Shown here piece by piece: positions 33,318 to 43,045 of a DNA stretch of 64,000 nt. The position numbers and the translations under genes were made by a program. How positions within the stretch are numbered: position 1 is the first letter of the stretch; each line of letters begins with the position of its first letter. This stretch comes from Flavobacteriaceae bacterium. GTDB taxonomy: Bacteria; Bacteroidota; Bacteroidia; Flavobacteriales; Flavobacteriaceae. Location: NCBI GenBank assembly GCA_016649715.1, contig JAENXC010000019.1, forward strand, positions 1-64,000, read 5' to 3'. The notes below the pieces were generated by a model that was not told the DNA's origin, did no database searches, and saw only the letters and a program-made list of their open reading frames with translations.

Positions 33318-34472
33318 ATGGCCAATTTTAAAAAGCAATTAGATAGAAAAATAATTCAGTCATTAAAAAATAATTATGGAGTTGAAAATTATGATGAATA
33401 TAGGTTTGGCGAATTTCCTCTCGAAACCAAGAGTAAGTCTATAAAAGCTAAAAAAAATCCTTTGAGTGCAATTGATAAATTAAAAAAAGTCATCAAAAAA
33501 ATCATTGGGTATAATTCTAAAAATAATGCTTATTTAACTAAAGGGAATAATCTTGTGAATCCCTATTTAAAGGAATTTGAAAATATATGGAATAATATTA
33601 GCGACCTTGATAGAGAACTTTTAATTAGCCTGATTGCTTACAGGGTATTAGGATTTAAAAAAGTAAAATTATCACGAAACAATTCAAAATATTGGAAAGC
33701 AATAGAAACAGCTAAAACTTTAGTTGTTTCTAATGAAACTATTAACCCACATTTTTTACATTTTGTTCTAAAAAAAATGGATTTAAACCCTATAGGTTTT
33801 GATATCCAATTTTATTATACTGAAAAAGGAATTGCAGTAGATTTTTTATTAGAACAATATGCATATAAACTTGAGAAAAAAAGAATTGTTAGCGTTGAGA
33901 AAGGAGATATTGTATTAGACCTAGGTGGCTGTTGGGGAGATACTGCGTTATATTTTGCCCATGAAGTTGGTGACGAGGGGAAAGTATACTCTTTTGAATT
34001 CATACCCGGAAACATTGAAATTCTTAAAAGGAATTTATCAATGAATACCAAGTTGCAGAATAGGATAACACTTGTTCCAAACCCTGTAACTAACAAATCT
34101 AATGACATTATATATTATAAAGATAATGGACCGGGTAGCAAAGTAAGTGCTGATTCTTTTATTGATCAAACCGGCACCTGTAAAACAGTTTCCATTGATG
34201 AATTTGTTAAAACTAATGCTTTTGAAAAGTTAGATTTTATTAAAATGGATATCGAAGGGGCAGAGCCTTTAGCTTTAGAAGGTGCAATTGAGAGCATTAA
34301 AAGGTTTAGACCCAAATTAGCCATTGCCATTTATCACAGTATGAGTGATTTTGCGACTATACCAAATTGGATATTAAATTTGAATTTAGATTACGAAATA
34401 TTTATAGGACATTATACAATACACGCCGAAGAAACGATTTGTTTTGCAAAACCAAAAAATAAACTTCAATGA
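33318..34472 (+). CDS. FkbM-family methyltransferase
   Basis: 384 residues. The SAM-binding core is at about 195-310: DIVLDLGGCWGDTALYF, then VYSFEFIPGNIEILKRN, and FIKMDIEGAEPLALEGA. The N-terminal 190 residues are helical and specific. It overlaps the aminotransferase gene by 4 bases. It likely O-methylates a sugar; in Wzt-type clusters this can be the chain-ending mark, which is an inference. Confidence 0.85.
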   Translation: MANFKKQLDRKIIQSLKNNYGVENYDEYRFGEFPLETKSKSIKAKKNPLSAIDKLKKVIKKIIGYNSKNNAYLTKGNNLVNPYLKEFENIWNNISDLDRELLISLIAYRVLGFKKVKLSRNNSKYWKAIETAKTLVVSNETINPHFLHFVLKKMDLNPIGFDIQFYYTEKGIAVDFLLEQYAYKLEKKRIVSVEKGDIVLDLGGCWGDTALYFAHEVGDEGKVYSFEFIPGNIEILKRNLSMNTKLQNRITLVPNPVTNKSNDIIYYKDNGPGSKVSADSFIDQTGTCKTVSIDEFVKTNAFEKLDFIKMDIEGAEPLALEGAIESIKRFRPKLAIAIYHSMSDFATIPNWILNLNLDYEIFIGHYTIHAEETICFAKPKNKLQ

Positions 34473-35539
34473 TTCAAGTTACCAAAACCTTTTTACCCCC
34501 CCAAGAAGAATACAACGCTATTTTAAAAAGGGCATGGGATGCGGGGTGGATTACCAATAGAGGTGCTTTGGTACAGGAACTAGAGGAAAAGTTAAAGACA
34601 TATCTTCAAGTACCGAACATTATTGCAATGACCAATGGCACCTTGCCCTTGCAAATAGCTATAAAAGCACTGGGGTTAAAGGGCGAAATAATTACCACGC
34701 CCTTTAGTTATGTTGCTACTACTAGTAGTATTGTTTGGGAAGGGTGCACTCCTGTCTTCGTTGATATACACCCTGAATATCTTACCATTGATGAAACCAA
34801 AATTGAAGCTGCTATCACCCATAAAACTAGTGCTATTTTGGCAACCCACGTATTTGGCAATCCTTGTGCTGTTGAAAAAATAGAAACCATTGCAGAAAAA
34901 TATAATCTCAAAGTCATTTACGATGCTGCCCATTGTTTTGGGGTTACCTATAAAGGCAAAAGCATTTTTGAATATGGAGATGTGAGCACCTGTAGCTTTC
35001 ACGCTACTAAATTGTTTCATACCGGGGAAGGAGGGGCGATGTTTACAAATGACAATGAACTTTATAATAAATTGTTTTATCATCACAATTTTGGTCATAA
35101 AGGAAAAGAAGATTTTCAAGGTATGGGCATTAATGCCAAAATGAGTGAACTGCAAGCGGCTATGGGCTTAGCAGTATTTCCTTACTTGAAATTAATTACG
35201 GAAGGAAGACGTAGGGTAATACAATTTTACAAAAGTGAATTGCCAACCTTTATGGAAATGAAACTTCGCGAGGATACGATTTGGAACTATTCGTATTTTC
35301 CGATTATTTTTGAAAATCAGAATCAATTATTGAGGGTGCAAAAGCTTTTAAACGGTGTAAACATATTTCCTCGCAGATATTTTTATCCAAGTTTGGAAAA
35401 TCTACCATACGTCGAAGGAGAAATGTGTCTAAAATCGCAATATGTTTCAGAGAGAATTCTGTGTTTACCATTATACCCTGATCTAGAATATAGACATCTA
35501 CAACAAATTGTAAAAATAATAAGTACTATAAAGCAATGA
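34469..35539 (+). CDS. DegT/DnrJ/EryC1/StrS-family sugar aminotransferase
   Basis: 356 residues, usual size. PLP-binding Lys in CSFHATKLFHTGEGG (about residue 181), preceded by VIYDAAHCFG with the PLP-contacting Asp, and PLQIAIKALG / TTPFSYVATTSS near the N-terminus. It makes an amino sugar nucleotide from a keto sugar with glutamate as donor. Overlaps its neighbours by 4 bases on both sides, so the block 33318-37204 is one transcript. Confidence 0.92.
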   Translation: MIQVTKTFLPPQEEYNAILKRAWDAGWITNRGALVQELEEKLKTYLQVPNIIAMTNGTLPLQIAIKALGLKGEIITTPFSYVATTSSIVWEGCTPVFVDIHPEYLTIDETKIEAAITHKTSAILATHVFGNPCAVEKIETIAEKYNLKVIYDAAHCFGVTYKGKSIFEYGDVSTCSFHATKLFHTGEGGAMFTNDNELYNKLFYHHNFGHKGKEDFQGMGINAKMSELQAAMGLAVFPYLKLITEGRRRVIQFYKSELPTFMEMKLREDTIWNYSYFPIIFENQNQLLRVQKLLNGVNIFPRRYFYPSLENLPYVEGEMCLKSQYVSERILCLPLYPDLEYRHLQQIVKIISTIKQ

Positions 35540-36732
35540 AAAAGTTGTTGATACTAGGTGGTTCTGATTTGCAGGTATCCATAATTAAATTGGCTGCTAA
35601 GATGGGTATCTATGTTATTACTTGCGATTATTTACCAGATAATCCAGGTCATAAATTTGCAAATGAATATCATAACATAAGCACAACAGACAAAGATAAA
35701 GTTCTCAATTTAGCCCAAAGTTCAGGTATTGATGGGATCTTGGCATACGCATCTGACCCTGCGGCAACAGTTGCAGCTTGGGTTGCCGAAAGACTTGATT
35801 TGCCTACTAATTCTCTATATGCAGTAAATGCTCTATCCAGAAAAGATTTGTTTCGAGATTTTATGAGAAAAAATAATTTTTTAACCCCCCGCGCTGCCTC
35901 ATTTTCCAACTTTGAACTTGCAAATTGTTTTTTTCTGAATCTGGATAAGGAAGCTATAATTAAGCCAGTAGATTCTTCAGGGAGTAAGGGTGTGTTTCGT
36001 TTAAAAAAGGGTGAATTAAATAAAGAGCTATTTGAAAAATCTTTGGCCTTTTCAAAGGCCCAATTAATAATCATAGAAGAATTTATTGAAAAAAGCGGTT
36101 ATCAAATAGGAGGCGATGGGTTTTTGGTTGACGGTAAATTAGTGTTTCGTTGTTTTGGAGATATCCACTTTTCAAAAAGCAATCCTTTGCTGCCATGCGC
36201 GGTGAGCGTTCCTTCTCTTCACTCAAAACGTATCCAGGATAAAGTTCACGGCGAGCTTCAGAGATTATTATCAGCTATCGGAATGTGTTCAGGAGGTCTA
36301 AACTTTGATATTTTAATTGATGATGAAGAGAATGTCCATATTTTAGAAATAGGACCACGAAATGGTGGAAATATGTTGCCGGAATTAATTGAATATTGTA
36401 CAGGAGTTGATATGAAAGTTTATGCTATTAAAGCCGCGCTTGGTGAAAACTGTAGTGATTTAAAAATGACCCATGAAAAAAATTTTTATTCTCACTACGT
36501 TATTCATAGCAGCCAAGATGGTGTAGTTGCTAGCTTTAATAAGTCAATAAAGTTAAAGAATAACTTGTTATACGAACATTATAATTTTAAAATAGGTGAT
36601 AAGATAAGCAAGTTTGTAAATTCATCAAATAGGTTAGGTATACTTCTTTTGAAGTATAAAAGTAAAGAGGAGATGCTTGATTTTATTTATAATATGGATC
36701 AAAATTTTCAAATTAAGTTTTATGAAAACTAG
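35536..36732 (+). CDS. ATP-grasp enzyme
   Basis: 398 residues. N-terminal Rossmann-like domain (LLILGGSDLQVSIIKLA), then the ATP-grasp fold (EAIIKPVDSSGSKGVFR; IIEEFIEKSGYQIGGDGFLV; NFDILIDDEENVHILEIGPRNGGNM with the Mg-binding Glu and Asn). It resembles carbamoyl-phosphate-synthase-like or amino-acid ligases. Next to an aminotransferase and a GNAT enzyme it may ligate an amino acid or carboxylate to an amino sugar; this is an inference. Confidence 0.85.
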   Translation: MKKLLILGGSDLQVSIIKLAAKMGIYVITCDYLPDNPGHKFANEYHNISTTDKDKVLNLAQSSGIDGILAYASDPAATVAAWVAERLDLPTNSLYAVNALSRKDLFRDFMRKNNFLTPRAASFSNFELANCFFLNLDKEAIIKPVDSSGSKGVFRLKKGELNKELFEKSLAFSKAQLIIIEEFIEKSGYQIGGDGFLVDGKLVFRCFGDIHFSKSNPLLPCAVSVPSLHSKRIQDKVHGELQRLLSAIGMCSGGLNFDILIDDEENVHILEIGPRNGGNMLPELIEYCTGVDMKVYAIKAALGENCSDLKMTHEKNFYSHYVIHSSQDGVVASFNKSIKLKNNLLYEHYNFKIGDKISKFVNSSNRLGILLLKYKSKEEMLDFIYNMDQNFQIKFYEN

Positions 36733-37204
36733 AGACACGCCCACTTTAAGACCTTTAAAAGTTGAAGATGCTATTATTTCGGTCTCTTGGAGAAATAATC
36801 CAATCATTTGGGAGAAAACCATTAACTCACCTACACGATTCATAACAATCAAGGAAGAAAATGCTTGGATTAAAAAAGTTATTGCCGATAAAAAATCATA
36901 TAGATTCGCAATTGAAGTTAAGAGCGTATATATTGGAAATGTACAGCTAACCAATATTGAAAATGATGAAAGTTATTTTGGTATTTTTTTAGGTGACACA
37001 AATTATTGGGGTAGAGGAATAGCTAAACAAGCAACTAAAATAATTTTAGATTATGGCTTTAATATTTTAAAATTAAAAAAAATCAAACTTAGAGTTCGAA
37101 GCAATCACACTGTTGCACATAATATGTATTTAAAATTGGGTTTTCAGGAAGTTGATAGAAATGTAGATGTTATTTTTATGGATATAGAAAAATTTCAGGA
37201 ATAG
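36722..37204 (+). CDS. GNAT-family N-acetyltransferase
   Basis: 160 residues from ATG 36722; a longer frame begins inside the upstream gene. GNAT pattern: PTLRPLKVEDAIISVSWR; AIEVKSVYIGNVQLTNI; the acetyl-CoA loop in LGDTNYWGRGIAKQATKI; and RVRSNHTVAHNMYLKLGFQE. RimJ/RimL-like. It overlaps the ATP-grasp gene by 11 bases and likely acylates the amino sugar made upstream. Confidence 0.88.
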   Translation: MKTRDTPTLRPLKVEDAIISVSWRNNPIIWEKTINSPTRFITIKEENAWIKKVIADKKSYRFAIEVKSVYIGNVQLTNIENDESYFGIFLGDTNYWGRGIAKQATKIILDYGFNILKLKKIKLRVRSNHTVAHNMYLKLGFQEVDRNVDVIFMDIEKFQE

Positions 37205-38164
37205 ATGGAATTATATTTGAAAAAATTTGAAAAAAAGGAAGTAGGGGAATATGCCAATCAGTCTTTCAATAACCAACCTCTAGTTTCAATCTTGGTATTA
37301 ACGTATAATCATTTTAAATATATCAAACAATGTATAGATTCAATTTTAGAACAAAAAACAAATTTCTCTATTGAAATATTAATAGGTGATGATGAGAGTA
37401 ATGACGGTACCCGAGAGATTTGCATCGATTATTCAAATAGATATCCTAAAATAATAAGACTTTTTCTACATCATAGAGAAAATAATATAAAAATCAATGG
37501 ATTAAATTCCGGACGTTATAATTATTTATATACATTTTCAAAAGCAAAAGGAAAATATATAGCCAACTGTGAAGGCGATGATTACTGGACAGACCCTTTA
37601 AAACTACAAAAGCAGGTGGATTTTTTAGAAGGAAACCTAGATTATGTTTGCTGTTTTCATTTATGTGAAATCTTACGGGAGGATTTAGGAGGTCAGATTA
37701 GTAAGCAACCCCTTGACAGGATAAAATATGATTATACAATTCAAAACTTATTGAGTTATTGGAATATCCCAACGGCCTCTATAGTTTTCCGGCATACCGA
37801 ACCAATTAATTTTCCATCATGGTTTACAAACGTGGCCAGTGGGGATATTGCTTTATTGATGTTGATTTATGAAAAAGGTAAGTTTAAACTAATAGAAGAG
37901 TATATGTCCGTTTATAGAATTACGGGGGGTGGTGTTTCTATTTCACATTCAAAATTTAGAATGATACATTATCGTGCAGTCTTATATTCTCATCTGAACG
38001 AGTACTTCAATTTTAAATATGAAAAGGAAATTTATAATGCTTTGTATCATATTTATATAAAATATGCTGTTATTGGAAATGTAAAAAAACGAAAGGTAAA
38101 AGAAAGAATATTGACGATACTAAAGAAAAAAATTATTAGACGGATAAAACAAATATTTAAATGA
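37205..38164 (+). CDS. GT2-family glycosyltransferase
   Basis: 319 residues. GT-A core: SILVLTYNHFKYIKQCIDSIL, IGDDESNDGTREIC, then NCEGDDYWTDPLKLQKQV with the DxD-like acidic motif. The C-terminus is basic (KKRKVKERILTILKKK) and probably binds the membrane surface. It starts on the base after the GNAT stop and overlaps the next GT2 gene by 4 bases. It adds a sugar to the growing repeat unit. Confidence 0.88.
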   Translation: MELYLKKFEKKEVGEYANQSFNNQPLVSILVLTYNHFKYIKQCIDSILEQKTNFSIEILIGDDESNDGTREICIDYSNRYPKIIRLFLHHRENNIKINGLNSGRYNYLYTFSKAKGKYIANCEGDDYWTDPLKLQKQVDFLEGNLDYVCCFHLCEILREDLGGQISKQPLDRIKYDYTIQNLLSYWNIPTASIVFRHTEPINFPSWFTNVASGDIALLMLIYEKGKFKLIEEYMSVYRITGGGVSISHSKFRMIHYRAVLYSHLNEYFNFKYEKEIYNALYHIYIKYAVIGNVKKRKVKERILTILKKKIIRRIKQIFK

Positions 38165-39033
38165 TTCCGCTCGTTTCCATCTGTATCCCTACCTACAACG
38201 GTGCTTCCTTTTTAAATGAAGCATTGGAATCTGTAAAAAATCAGGCATATAATTCTATTGAGGTAATTGTTAGTGATGATGCTTCAATGGACAACACTCT
38301 TGAAATTGTAAAAAAATTCAAAGATGGTGCTGATTTTCCAGTAACTATTATTTCCCACAAACCAAACGGAATTGGTGCAAACTGGAACAATACATTGAAA
38401 CACGCCAATGGTGAATTTATTAAATTCCTCTTTCAGGATGATGTGTTAAATCCTAATTGTATTAAAGAAATGGTATCGATTTTTAAGCAGCAACCAAATT
38501 TAGGTCTTGTAGGTTGTAAAAGAGAATTTATTGTAGAAGGACAGCCTACACCAGAAATAAAAGATTGGTTAGAAAAATTTAATAATCTGCAAGTGCAATT
38601 TGAGAAAGATGAAGAAATTACTTTAATTGATAAAACTCTGTTTGCACGTAATGATTTCATAGCCTCACCTATAAACAAGATTGGGGAGCCATCCACGGTA
38701 ATGTTTAAAATGGAACTTTTAAACGAGGTTGGTCTTTTCAATGAAAATTTAAAGCAAATATTAGATTATGTATTTTATTATAAAATACTCAAAAAACATC
38801 CGATAGCTATTATTAATAAACCTTTGGTTAAATTTCGGATTCATGACAATCAAGCTACAAACATAAACCGGAACAACCCTATAACAGATTACGAAATTTA
38901 CAATAGAATTCTTTATAAAGAGTTCTTGCCACTCTTACACCCAAGTCATAAAAAAAAGTTAGTTTTGAAATTTTCGAGAACAGTTCGATTAAAGAAAAAA
39001 CTAAAAAGTGTCCTTAGAAAATTCCGCTCATAA
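38161..39033 (+). CDS. GT2-family glycosyltransferase
   Basis: 290 residues. VSICIPTYNGASFLNEALES, VSDDASMDNTLEIVKKF and KFLFQDDVLNPNCI define the GT-A core; the acidic motif is QDD. Later SPINKIGEPSTVMFKMELL and a DYVFYYKIL stretch typical of the family. Basic C-terminal tail. Directly linked to the previous gene; a broken GT2 gene overlaps its 3' end. Confidence 0.88.
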   Translation: MIPLVSICIPTYNGASFLNEALESVKNQAYNSIEVIVSDDASMDNTLEIVKKFKDGADFPVTIISHKPNGIGANWNNTLKHANGEFIKFLFQDDVLNPNCIKEMVSIFKQQPNLGLVGCKREFIVEGQPTPEIKDWLEKFNNLQVQFEKDEEITLIDKTLFARNDFIASPINKIGEPSTVMFKMELLNEVGLFNENLKQILDYVFYYKILKKHPIAIINKPLVKFRIHDNQATNINRNNPITDYEIYNRILYKEFLPLLHPSHKKKLVLKFSRTVRLKKKLKSVLRKFRS

Positions 39034-39268
39034 AACCCTAGTTGTTATTGTTAGTTATAAGGCAATGCCCAGAATCCAGAAATGTCTGTATAGCTGTAAT
39101 CATTACCCAGGTGTGCGTGGGGATAACCAATCTATAGGAGTAACGACCGACTTTATAAAAAAGGAAAATTTAATATTTATTTATGCAATGAACGTATGAC
39201 GGAAGGGAAGCTATGGAACCTTGCATTAAATATGGGACTGCTTTTCTCGAAGCAATTAATACTTTGCT
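39008..39268 (+). pseudogene. Remnant of a GT2-family glycosyltransferase gene
   Basis: The frame from 39008 starts like a GT2 protein (HKTLVVIVSYKAMPRIQKCL ... CNHYPGV), then TTDFIKKE as in the usual DDGTTDFIKK segment, but with the nucleotide-binding part missing; after about 39170 the family-like reading continues in another frame (FNIYLCNERMTEGKLWNLALN). Less than 90 codons in total against about 280 for an intact gene. It has at least one internal deletion and one frameshift. Confidence 0.6.
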
Positions 39269-40195
39269 ATGTCAAGACCATTTGTCTCTGTAATAATACC
39301 CAATTATAACCACAAACCGTATCTACAACAACGGTTGGATACAGTCTTTGGACAAACCTATCAGGATTTTGAGGTTATCCTTCTGGATGATGCCTCTACT
39401 GACGGTAGTTTATATATTTTGGAATTATATAAAGATCATCCAAAAATTTCACATTTGATTGTAAATAAGGAAAATTCTGGAAGACCATTCAAACAATGGA
39501 AAAAGGGTATTGAACTGGCAACAGGTGAGTATATATGGATAGCGGAGAGTGATGATTATTGTAAACACAACTTTTTGGAATCCATCTTGCATCAGATGAG
39601 CGAAGAAACAGGGGTTTGTTATGCACAAACCATTGATGTGGACGAAACAGGCAGGCCACTACTTAATAGAATTGAATATACCAAAGAGTTTAATCCAAAT
39701 ATTTGGAAATCTGATTTTGAATTATCAGGGCTTGAATTTATTGAAAAATACTTACTAATTAAAAATGTTGTTCCCAATGCGAGTGCAGTAATTTTTAAAC
39801 GAAGTTTAGTTGATAACACTTTATTTACAAACAAACTTTTACAAATGAAAATGTGTGGTGATTGGTTATTTTGGGTAAAGTTGTGTGAAAAAAAAAATAT
39901 TGCTTTTGTCGCAGAACCTCTAAATTATTTTCGTAATCACAGCGCAATATCCCGAAAGCACAACACTGCGAAAAAGAAAAAAACACGCTTATTAGAAGAG
40001 GGTGAAATAAGATATTACGCATTTAGAAAACTTAATTTAAATAATAAAAGTAAGGATGAAGGGTTGTTGAAAAAATGGTTTAAGCTACATCCTTTTAAAG
40101 CAATATTTTCGAAGTCATTTTATACCATTCGGCAACCTCTTAACAGTAAATTTTCTTTACTTTTAAAATTCCTTATCTTACAATTGAAAAAGTAA
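39269..40195 (+). CDS. GT2-family glycosyltransferase
   Basis: 308 residues. VSVIIPNYNHKPYLQQRLDTV, LLDDASTDGSLYIL and WIAESDDYCKHNFLE form the GT-A core with the SDD acidic motif. Then a typical middle (NASAVIFKRSLVDN; CGDWLFWVKLCEK) and FRNHSAISRKHN. The start lies within the tail of the broken GT2 remnant. Role: one sugar transfer in repeat-unit assembly. Confidence 0.88.
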   Translation: MSRPFVSVIIPNYNHKPYLQQRLDTVFGQTYQDFEVILLDDASTDGSLYILELYKDHPKISHLIVNKENSGRPFKQWKKGIELATGEYIWIAESDDYCKHNFLESILHQMSEETGVCYAQTIDVDETGRPLLNRIEYTKEFNPNIWKSDFELSGLEFIEKYLLIKNVVPNASAVIFKRSLVDNTLFTNKLLQMKMCGDWLFWVKLCEKKNIAFVAEPLNYFRNHSAISRKHNTAKKKKTRLLEEGEIRYYAFRKLNLNNKSKDEGLLKKWFKLHPFKAIFSKSFYTIRQPLNSKFSLLLKFLILQLKK

Positions 40196-40198
40196 CCC

Positions 40199-41296
40199 GT
40201 GTTGAACATCGCCATCTTTACCCCAAATCAAAACCCATATTCCGAAACTTTTATTCAGGCCCATAAAACCTATTTAAAAAGCACTGTTTTTTATTATTAC
40301 GGACGAAAGAACATGCAGTTGGAAGGAGTAACCCATTTATCAACCCCTTGGGAAAGAAGATTGCTAAGTTTAAAAAAAAGGATTTTTAAAAAACCTGCTA
40401 ACTTCATACAGGAAACCATCATTTTAAATTCCTTACGAAAAAACAAAATTGATGTAATTCTAGCAGAATATGGCACCCATGCACATAATATACTCCCTAT
40501 ATTAAAAAAAACAGGATTGCCTTTGGTGGTGCATTTTCACGGTTATGATGCCAGTATGCCAACGGTTATTGAAAAATGCGATAAGTACAAAGCCATTTTC
40601 CAATACGCCTCAAAGGTAGTCGTCGTATCACTAAAAATGGAGCAATTGCTTTTGGAAATGGGCTGTCCTCGGGAAAAATTGGTTTATAATGTGTACGGAC
40701 CAGAGCCAGATTTTTTAAAGGTTCAACCTACTTTTTTAAAAAAACAATTTATTGCCATTGGTAGATTTACTGATAAAAAGGCTCCTTATTACACAATACT
40801 TGCATTTAAAAAAGCTGTTGAAAATCATGGGGATGCAAAATTAATTATGGCAGGAGATGGTCATTTGCTAAATATCTGCAAAAATTTAGTGAAGTATCTT
40901 GATATTGAAGCCCAAGTGGAATTTCCCGGTATTATTACACCCGAAAAATTTCGCCACTTATTGGCGGAATCTCGAGGCCTGGTACAACACTCGATAACTA
41001 CTGAAACTGGCGATATGGAAGGTACTCCGCTTTCCGTTCTAGAATCCAGTGCTGCAGGACTCCCAGTGATTGCGACAAGCCATGCCGGTATTCCAGATGT
41101 AATTATTCATGAAAAAACAGGCTTACTTTGTGAAGAGCATGAAGTGGATACTATGGCTAAATTTATGATTTCCTTATTGGATAATGTTGAATTTGCTAAG
41201 GAATTGGGAAGTGCAGGGAAAAATAATATCCAGATAAATTTTAGTATGGAGCGGCATATTGCTTCATTGCAAAATATATTGAAAAGCGTTTTGTAA
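40199..41296 (+). CDS. GT4-family glycosyltransferase
   Basis: 365 residues from a GTG (a TTG one codon later is equally likely). GT-B fold: N-terminal MLNIAIFTPNQNPYSETFIQ, linker VVHFHGYDASMP, C-terminal nucleotide-sugar site IAIGRFTDKKAPYYT and the EGTPLSVLESSAAGLPVIA motif (E-x7-E). The SETF motif near the start is shared with the GT4 genes at 50182 and 60439. Three bases after the previous gene. Confidence 0.88.
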   Translation: MLNIAIFTPNQNPYSETFIQAHKTYLKSTVFYYYGRKNMQLEGVTHLSTPWERRLLSLKKRIFKKPANFIQETIILNSLRKNKIDVILAEYGTHAHNILPILKKTGLPLVVHFHGYDASMPTVIEKCDKYKAIFQYASKVVVVSLKMEQLLLEMGCPREKLVYNVYGPEPDFLKVQPTFLKKQFIAIGRFTDKKAPYYTILAFKKAVENHGDAKLIMAGDGHLLNICKNLVKYLDIEAQVEFPGIITPEKFRHLLAESRGLVQHSITTETGDMEGTPLSVLESSAAGLPVIATSHAGIPDVIIHEKTGLLCEEHEVDTMAKFMISLLDNVEFAKELGSAGKNNIQINFSMERHIASLQNILKSVL

Positions 41297-41344
41297 ACTT
41301 TTTTAAGTTACTTTAAAACAAAATGTTTGAACAAATTTTATATT

Positions 41345-41986
41345 ATGAAATTTTCAAAAAAAAGATTAAAAGAAATTTTAAGGGGAAGTCTAGTAAGAAC
41401 AGTTGTTTTCAATATTAAAAAAGGATACTTTCCATCATTTCCGGTTATTTTATATCCCAAAGTTTTTATTGGGGTTCATAAAAAAGGAAAAGTAATTATA
41501 GAAAAAGATGCGCAATTAAAATTTGGTGTCGCTTGGCCTTTAACAGGATATATGCCATCAACATTGAAAATTGACAACGAAGGAAAATTTCACATTTTAG
41601 GAAAATTTAAATTCCATACAGGCGCTTTTATTGTGGTAAATAAAAATGCGAAACTTGAAATTGGCAGTGGTTATACCAACAACAATGTAGAAATAAATTG
41701 TTTTAACCATATTAGCATTGGAAATGATGTAGCTATTTCAAAAGGTGTAGTGATTAGAGATTCTGATAACCATCAAATAATAGGAAATTCCAATCCAATT
41801 AGTCAACCAATTAAGATTGGTAATCATGTTTGGATAGGTTTAAATGCTACCATATTAAAGGGAGTACATATAGGTGACGGGGCTATTATTGCCGCAGGAG
41901 CTGTGGTTACAAAAGGTGTCCCGGCCAATACTATTGTTGCAGGTGTGCCAGCCAAGATAATTAGATCTGATGTGGTTTGGAAGTAA
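41345..41986 (+). CDS. Left-handed beta-helix O-acyltransferase
   Basis: 213 residues from ATG 41345; a TTG at 41327 is less likely. Hexapeptide repeats run from about residue 95 ([71 protein letters not shown]). The motif RDSDNHQI contains the likely catalytic His. Member of the sugar O-acetyltransferase (WcaF/MaT-like) group using acetyl-CoA. Confidence 0.88.
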   Translation: MKFSKKRLKEILRGSLVRTVVFNIKKGYFPSFPVILYPKVFIGVHKKGKVIIEKDAQLKFGVAWPLTGYMPSTLKIDNEGKFHILGKFKFHTGAFIVVNKNAKLEIGSGYTNNNVEINCFNHISIGNDVAISKGVVIRDSDNHQIIGNSNPISQPIKIGNHVWIGLNATILKGVHIGDGAIIAAGAVVTKGVPANTIVAGVPAKIIRSDVVWK

Positions 41987-42107
41987 TAACATTCTCTTTA
42001 ACTGTAAACGTTTAATCTTTTAGAACTAGTTGAATTTTTTCTGCTATTTGATTTGGGCACTTTACTAATCTCTTTTTTCTTATTTTTGAAGCTAAATATG
42101 CAATACA

Positions 42108-43037
42108 GTGTCTTCCGATATCCCATTAGTTTCCATCATAATTCCTACTTACAACCGCGCCCATTTAATAGGGGAAACGTTGGATTCTATTTTAGCGCAG
42201 ACCTATGAAAACTGGGAATGTATTGTTGTGGATGATGGGAGTACTGATAATACGGAGGAATTGTTAATGGAGTATTTAAAGAACGACTCTCGTTTTCAAT
42301 ACTATTCAAGGCCCCAAGAACGACCTAAGGGCGCCAATGCCTGTAGAAATTACGGATTTGAACAAAGTAAGGGAGAATATATACAATGGTTTGACAGTGA
42401 TGATTTGATGCATCCTGAAAAATTAATGATCAAAATAAGATATGCCCTAATGTACAATGCTGATATTATTATAGATACACATACTACAGAGGAGGATATT
42501 GTTTTAAAGGAATATCCAGAACTAGAGGTTTTTGAAAGCGCCGATTTCTATGTGAATTATATTCTTGGAAAAAAATCAGTCATCACAAATGATGTCATGG
42601 TGCGACGAATAAAAATAGGCTCCCTACGGTATGATGAAAAACTCCACAAAGCGCAGGAGTATGAATTTTTTACGCGATTGTTTGAGCAGAAGCTAAAATA
42701 CTGTTTTGTGGATTTACCCTTGAGTTTTTATAGCGAAAGTGATGATTCAATATCTAAAAACACTTCCCGTGGAAGTAAGGAACAAATGGAATCTTTAATC
42801 TATCTTTCAGAAATAATAAAAAAAAAGCATAATGATAATCCACTAATTGTTAGAAAATCAGAAAAGCAAGGCAGAAAAACATATAAAAGCTTGGTTAAAA
42901 AGAAAAAAATAGGACTTATTATTAAGCATTTTAAATTTTTCAGAAATAGTCACAAAAAAAGCATTCTAGCTTTCTCATTTTTTTTAATATATAATTTAAT
43001 CACTAAAAGAGGGTTTGACAGGATTAAACCTAATTAG
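42108..43037 (+). CDS. GT2-family glycosyltransferase
   Basis: 309 residues from a GTG. PLVSIIIPTYNRAHLIGETL, CIVVDDGSTDNTEELL and YIQWFDSDDLMHPEKLM are textbook GT-A motifs. The C-terminal third is basic and ends in a hydrophobic stretch (ILAFSFFLIYNLI). A 120-base gap with no terminator separates it from the acyltransferase gene. Confidence 0.88.
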   Translation: MSSDIPLVSIIIPTYNRAHLIGETLDSILAQTYENWECIVVDDGSTDNTEELLMEYLKNDSRFQYYSRPQERPKGANACRNYGFEQSKGEYIQWFDSDDLMHPEKLMIKIRYALMYNADIIIDTHTTEEDIVLKEYPELEVFESADFYVNYILGKKSVITNDVMVRRIKIGSLRYDEKLHKAQEYEFFTRLFEQKLKYCFVDLPLSFYSESDDSISKNTSRGSKEQMESLIYLSEIIKKKHNDNPLIVRKSEKQGRKTYKSLVKKKKIGLIIKHFKFFRNSHKKSILAFSFFLIYNLITKRGFDRIKPN

Positions 43038-43045
43038 CTTTTAAT

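Noticed and set aside
34676-35155. 159-codon minus-strand frame
   Set aside because: Antisense shadow of the DegT aminotransferase gene.
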